Source: Streptomyces sp. G-G2 (GTDB taxonomy: Bacteria > Actinomycetota > Actinomycetes > Streptomycetales > Streptomycetaceae). Taken from it: a stretch of DNA of 64,000 nucleotides. The stretch is taken from assembly GCF_030063135.1 (NCBI RefSeq), contig NZ_JASISO010000033.1, forward strand, positions 34,474 to 98,473, written 5' to 3'. A program made the translations under genes and the position numbers. Positions 61,395 through 64,000 of the stretch are shown here, in pieces (the first letter of the stretch is position 1; every line of letters begins with the position of its first letter). The notes beneath the pieces were generated by a model. The model was not told the DNA's origin and did not search any database. It saw only the letters and a program-made list of their open reading frames with translations.

Positions 61395-61592
61395 GACGAG
61401 CCCACCGGTTCTGGCAGGAAATCGGTGGGTATGGGACAGGACCTCACTGCGGGGTCCGAGCCGCAAGCTTCCCCCCTGACTGCGGCTCGGGCTGGCAGGT
61501 CCGTCGTCGTCGGGGGAAGTGACTTGTCCCCCCGATGTCACTTCCCCCGTCCCCACCGTATGAAGGCCCCGACCTCGGTCGGGGCCTTCTAC
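61395..61592 (+). ncRNA. 6C RNA
   Basis: Two strong hairpins each carry a run of six C in the loop, the defining feature of the actinobacterial 6C RNA (Rfam 6C). Hairpin one has a 10-bp stem CCGAGCCGCA / TGCGGCTCGG (61456-61490) with loop AGCTTCCCCCCTGAC. Hairpin two has a 13-bp stem (61508-61546) with loop TTGTCCCCCCGAT. A smaller hairpin lies at 61401-61429 and a terminator ends the transcript near 61590. The 5' end is approximate. Confidence 0.85.
61563..61588. terminator. Terminator of 6C RNA / bidirectional
   Basis: A 12-bp perfect stem AAGGCCCCGACC / GGTCGGGGCCTT with a 2-nt centre; it can end both the 6C RNA and the convergent secreted-peptide gene. Confidence 0.85.
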
Positions 61593-61616
61593 GCGTTTTC
61601 CGGAGCTGATTCGAGG

Positions 61617-61907
61617 CTATTCGAGGCCGGTCGCGAGGTTGGTCACCGGCGACACCGTGTCCGTCAGCGGCGAGAGCTGGTCGGGGATGGTCATCACCTG
61701 GTTGAGCTGGTTCAGGCCGTCGTTGAGCTTGGCCCCGATCTCCTGGACGGACCCCGGAGTCGCGCCCGCGGGCATGCCCGGAGCGGCGGTCGGCAGGTCC
61801 GGCAGGGTGATCGGAGCGGCCGAGGCGAGGGGAGCGGTGGCGGCGGTGAAGCCGACGGTGGCGCCCGCGAGGGCCAGGGCGGCGAGCATGCGCTGGGTCT
61901 TGGTCAT
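61617..61907 (-). CDS. Small secreted protein
   Basis: The 96-residue precursor has a signal peptide ('LAALALAGATVGFTAATAPL' then 'ASA') and a mature part of about 65 residues with no Cys ('LPDLPTAAPGMPAGATPG', 'LNDGLNQLNQVMTIPDQLS'). It resembles small Streptomyces exported proteins without named function. It lies between the tRNA-Ser and the 6C RNA terminator. Upstream in-frame sequence overlaps the tRNA and is not coding. No clear ribosome site precedes the ATG. Confidence 0.75.
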   Translation of the reverse strand: MTKTQRMLAALALAGATVGFTAATAPLASAAPITLPDLPTAAPGMPAGATPGSVQEIGAKLNDGLNQLNQVMTIPDQLSPLTDTVSPVTNLATGLE

Positions 61908-62062
61908 GACGTGACAACGGCCGAGCGCGCGGCCGGTCACGCACGCCGGGTCCGACGCGGCCCGGGGCTCACCGGAGCGGAGTACGTCAGGAGCGCCGAA
62001 GAAGGACGCCGGGAACGCCGAGAGCCCCCGTCCCTTGCGGGGCGGGGGCTCTCGGATCAGAG

Positions 62063-62149
62063 CGGTAGCGGTGGGATTTGAACCCACGGACAGCTTGCAC
62101 CATCACACGCTTTCGAGGCGTGCTCCTTCGGCCGCTCGGACACGCTACC
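62063..62149 (-). tRNA. tRNA-Ser (anticodon CGA)
   Basis: On the minus strand acceptor GGTAGCG pairs with CGCTACC; the anticodon loop is CTCGAAA (CGA). A long variable arm and T-arm GGGTTCAAATCCC are present. It is the third serine tRNA in the window. Confidence 0.97.
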
Positions 62150-62215
62150 GAGAGAGAGCTTAGCCCACGGTGGGCCGTGCTCTGAAATCCATGGGGCGTC
62201 GCGGACGCCCGCGGC

Positions 62216-62758
62216 TCACCGGTTCCGGAAGAAGTCCGTGAGCTGCCGGGCGCACTCGTCGGCGAGCACTCCGGGGATCACCTCGGGCCGGTGATTGAGC
62301 CTGCGGTCCCGCACGAGGTCCCAGAGCGAGCCCGCCGCGCCCGCCTTCTCGTCGCTCGCGCCGTAGACGACGCGGGCCACCCGGGACTGTACGAGCGCGC
62401 CCGCGCACATCACGCACGGCTCCAGGGTCACCACGAGGGTGCATCCGGGCAGCCGCCATGCGCCGAGCCGCGCGGCGGCCCGGCGAATGGCGACCACCTC
62501 GGCGTGCGCGGTCGGGTCGCCGGTCGCCTCGCGTTCGTTGAACCCGGTCGAGAGCAGGCTCCCGTCCGGGCCGAGCACGACGGCGCCGACCGGTACGTCA
62601 CCGGCGGGCACCGCCCGGGCGGCCTCCGACAGCGCCAGGCGCATGGAGGTCCGCCACGGGTCCCGTACCGGGTCGGATCCGGTCGCGGGATCGGTTGCGG
62701 GATCGGCCGAGGGTCCGTCGGCCGCGGGTTCGGCCGCGGGGTGGTGCGCAGAGGCCAC
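62216..62758 (-). CDS. tadA: tRNA adenosine(34) deaminase
   Basis: TadA converts A34 of tRNA-Arg(ACG) to inosine. The zinc site is complete: His85 and catalytic Glu87 in 'PTAHAEVVAIRR', Cys115 and Cys118 in 'LEPCVMCAG'. The conserved fold starts at 'MRLALSEAARAVPAGDVPVG'; the first 38 residues are an unusual Pro/Ala/Asp extension from short DNA repeats (GATCGG-type), so ATG 62644 could be the true start. The GTG used here overlaps the stop of the TadA-associated gene by one base. The target tRNA-Arg lies 17 kb to the left. Confidence 0.93.
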   Translation of the reverse strand: MASAHHPAAEPAADGPSADPATDPATGSDPVRDPWRTSMRLALSEAARAVPAGDVPVGAVVLGPDGSLLSTGFNEREATGDPTAHAEVVAIRRAAARLGAWRLPGCTLVVTLEPCVMCAGALVQSRVARVVYGASDEKAGAAGSLWDLVRDRRLNHRPEVIPGVLADECARQLTDFFRNR

Positions 62759-63333
62759 TAGCGGACGGCCTCCAGCACCTCGGTCGCGCCGAGCGACTCG
62801 GCGATCTGCGAGAGTGCGTCCCCGTCGAGGTCCAGCAGTTCCTTGTGGCCCACGCCGAGGTCGTCGAGGAGCCGGGGGTCGCCGAGCGGCCCCGCGGGCA
62901 CCGGTTCGGCGCCGGTCTCCTCCTCTTCCCCGTCGAGGTCCTCGGTGGAGGTCCCTTGCTCGAATACGGCGACCACGTCCTCGCCGTCCTCGGTACCGTC
63001 GAGGTTCAGCTCGTCGAGTTCGTCTTCCTCCTCGTCGCTGCCGAGCAGCTCGTCGGTGAGCATCGAGCCGTAGGAGCTGCGGGAGGCCGCGGCGGCGTTC
63101 GAGACGAAGATCCGCGGGTCCTCCTCCCCGTCCACGCGGACGACGCCGAACCAGGCGTCCTCCTGCTCGATGAGGGCGACCACCGTGTCATCGTCGACAG
63201 CGGTGGAACGGGCGAGATCGATCAGATCGGTCAGCGACTCGACGTTGTCGAGATCCGTGTCGCTCGCTTCCCACCCGTCTTCGGTGCGCGCGAGCAGTGC
63301 GGCGAAGTACACCGTGACTCTCCCACTGGTCAT
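62758..63333 (-). CDS. TadA-associated acidic protein
   Basis: The 191-residue protein matches the actinobacterial 'tRNA adenosine deaminase-associated protein' family, always next to tadA. It has an N-terminal domain ('VTVYFAALLARTEDGWEASD', 'AWFGVVRVDGEEDPRIFVS') and a very acidic middle ('GSDEEEDELDELNLDGTEDG'). The C-terminal helix is 'LGVGHKELLDLDGDALSQI'. The role is unknown; partnership with TadA is inferred from constant adjacency. The start is ATG. Confidence 0.92.
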   Translation of the reverse strand: MTSGRVTVYFAALLARTEDGWEASDTDLDNVESLTDLIDLARSTAVDDDTVVALIEQEDAWFGVVRVDGEEDPRIFVSNAAAASRSSYGSMLTDELLGSDEEEDELDELNLDGTEDGEDVVAVFEQGTSTEDLDGEEEETGAEPVPAGPLGDPRLLDDLGVGHKELLDLDGDALSQIAESLGATEVLEAVR

Positions 63334-63617
63334 AGGCGTGCCGGTTGGAGGTCCCCCCGGCCGGAGGTTGGGGAGGAACGGCCGTCGTGCGTACCGATCC
63401 TGCCCCGCCCAATCGGCATCGTGGCAGAAACAGCGGCTTTGCGAGAGGTCTTCCGCGCTGCCGCGTGCCGTGCCGTGTCGCCGGTGGGCCGCTTGGGCGG
63501 TGCCCGGGGGCCGCCCGGGGGCGTACTCGCGGGGTCCTGGAGGTCTCGTGAGCGGCGTGCGCGCGGGCGTGGCGGCGCGCTACGGGAGGGCGGGGAGGTC
63601 CGGGAAGCCCGTACGGG

Positions 63618-63881
63618 TCACCAGCGGAACGTACGCATCCGCATCTGCTGGCGCATCCGGGCCGCGCGGGCGCGGCGCGGCTGCACCCGTTCGCGCAGCT
63701 CGCGGGCCTCGTTCAGATCGCGCAGGAACTGCGCGCGCCGGGCTCGCCGCTGCGCGGCGCTCTCCTGCGCCTGCGGATCCCCGTCTCGGTCCTGTTCGGT
63801 CGGCTGAACGTCGGGCATCGGCCACCACCCAAGGCTGGTGCGGTCGTCCTCCTCCGCGTCGCGAAGCAGACCCCCCGCCAC
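63618..63881 (-). CDS. Small basic hypothetical protein
   Basis: The 87-residue protein is unrecognised. It has an acidic start ('LLRDAEEDDRTSLGWWP'), a helical heptad-rich middle ('QRRARRAQFLRDLNEARELR') likely to form a coiled coil, and an Arg/Met-rich end ('RAARMRQQMRMRTFRW'). The GTG has a GGGGGAAGGTGA ribosome site and codon use is typical. A different frame over the same bases is also open, but its composition is less protein-like. Confidence 0.65.
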   Translation of the reverse strand: MAGGLLRDAEEDDRTSLGWWPMPDVQPTEQDRDGDPQAQESAAQRRARRAQFLRDLNEARELRERVQPRRARAARMRQQMRMRTFRW

Positions 63882-64000
63882 TCACCTTCCCCCGGACCCC
63901 GGAGTTGATGCCCGTGCGGCCGGGCATTTCGGCAGGTCACCGAGCGGGCCGCCGCGGGAGGGTGCGGGTCGGGCGCCGTCGGACGGGGGCGGGCGGGGGC

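Overview
The window looks like a stretch of the core chromosome of a Streptomyces species. The evidence is very high GC with G/C-ending codons, frequent GTG starts and GTGA/ATGA gene overlaps, sigma factors of the SigF/SigN type, a 6C RNA, and seven copies of the ParB-binding site parS. From memory, the gene order (serS, pheA, a DyP peroxidase with copper genes, HtrA-like protease, SigE-family sigma factor, sigN, sigF, tadA) matches the S. coelicolor region around SCO3955-SCO4040, on one flank of oriC. That placement is inferred; no alignment was run. I see no prophage, insertion sequence, CRISPR array or secondary-metabolite cluster.

Layout. 0-3 kb: minus-strand operon of an M24 peptidase-like protein, an EphD-like alpha/beta-hydrolase/SDR fusion and a metal-dependent hydrolase. 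3-6.5 kb: a four-gene ABC exporter with two ATPases and two permeases. 6.6-9.6 kb: a rhomboid-like protein, a HAD phosphatase and serS. 9.6-10.2 kb: a gene-free spacer with a DnaA-box cluster. 10.2-17.2 kb: pheA, then a copper-handling operon (DyP peroxidase, CopC-CopD, PCuAC chaperone, Sco1, YcnI and a His/Met-containing membrane protein). 17.4-25.8 kb: two RsbW-like ATPases, an Xaa-Pro aminopeptidase, a GAF-SpoIIE phosphatase, a Prim-Pol fragment, an SEC-C protein and a glycerophosphodiesterase. 26-30.6 kb: HtrA-like protease, then LysR, cysteine dioxygenase and a YeiH-type exporter. 30.6-32.6 kb: a tRNA-Ser, small proteins, a low-complexity repeat field and a short Asn/Gln-rich secreted protein. 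32.7-37.6 kb: a five-gene acyl-CoA operon with the gene order of the mycobacterial igr cholesterol side-chain operon. 37.7-40.1 kb: an ECF sigma factor, a parS triplet and an acyl-CoA ligase. 40.1-45.2 kb: a monooxygenase-like membrane protein, a 1097-residue degenerate PAS/kinase/receiver protein, an SSI inhibitor, tRNA-Ser and tRNA-Arg. 45.2-48.6 kb: PH-domain protein, Lrp regulator, DUF2797 protein, ABM protein and amidohydrolase. 48.7-54.5 kb: a two-component system followed by two membrane glycosyltransferases. 54.6-57.6 kb: a MITE-like palindrome, TetR, MFS exporter and MarR. 57.6-61.2 kb: small membrane protein, lipoprotein, sigN, sigF and a 53-residue membrane peptide. 61.3-64 kb: the 6C RNA, a secreted peptide, tRNA-Ser, tadA and its partner.

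How it fits together. Several parts bear on chromosome biology: the parS sites probably load ParB for segregation, and the DnaA boxes may titrate initiator. Several bear on development: sigF, sigN, the 6C RNA, the SpoIIE-type phosphatase, the RsbW-like ATPases and the copper/DyP pathway, whose S. lividans counterparts (DtpA, Sco, ECuC) are needed for GlxA maturation. The most unusual items are the igr-like operon, the degenerate multi-receiver kinase, the curlin-like secreted protein beside the repeat field, and the uniform reading frame of parS inside genes.
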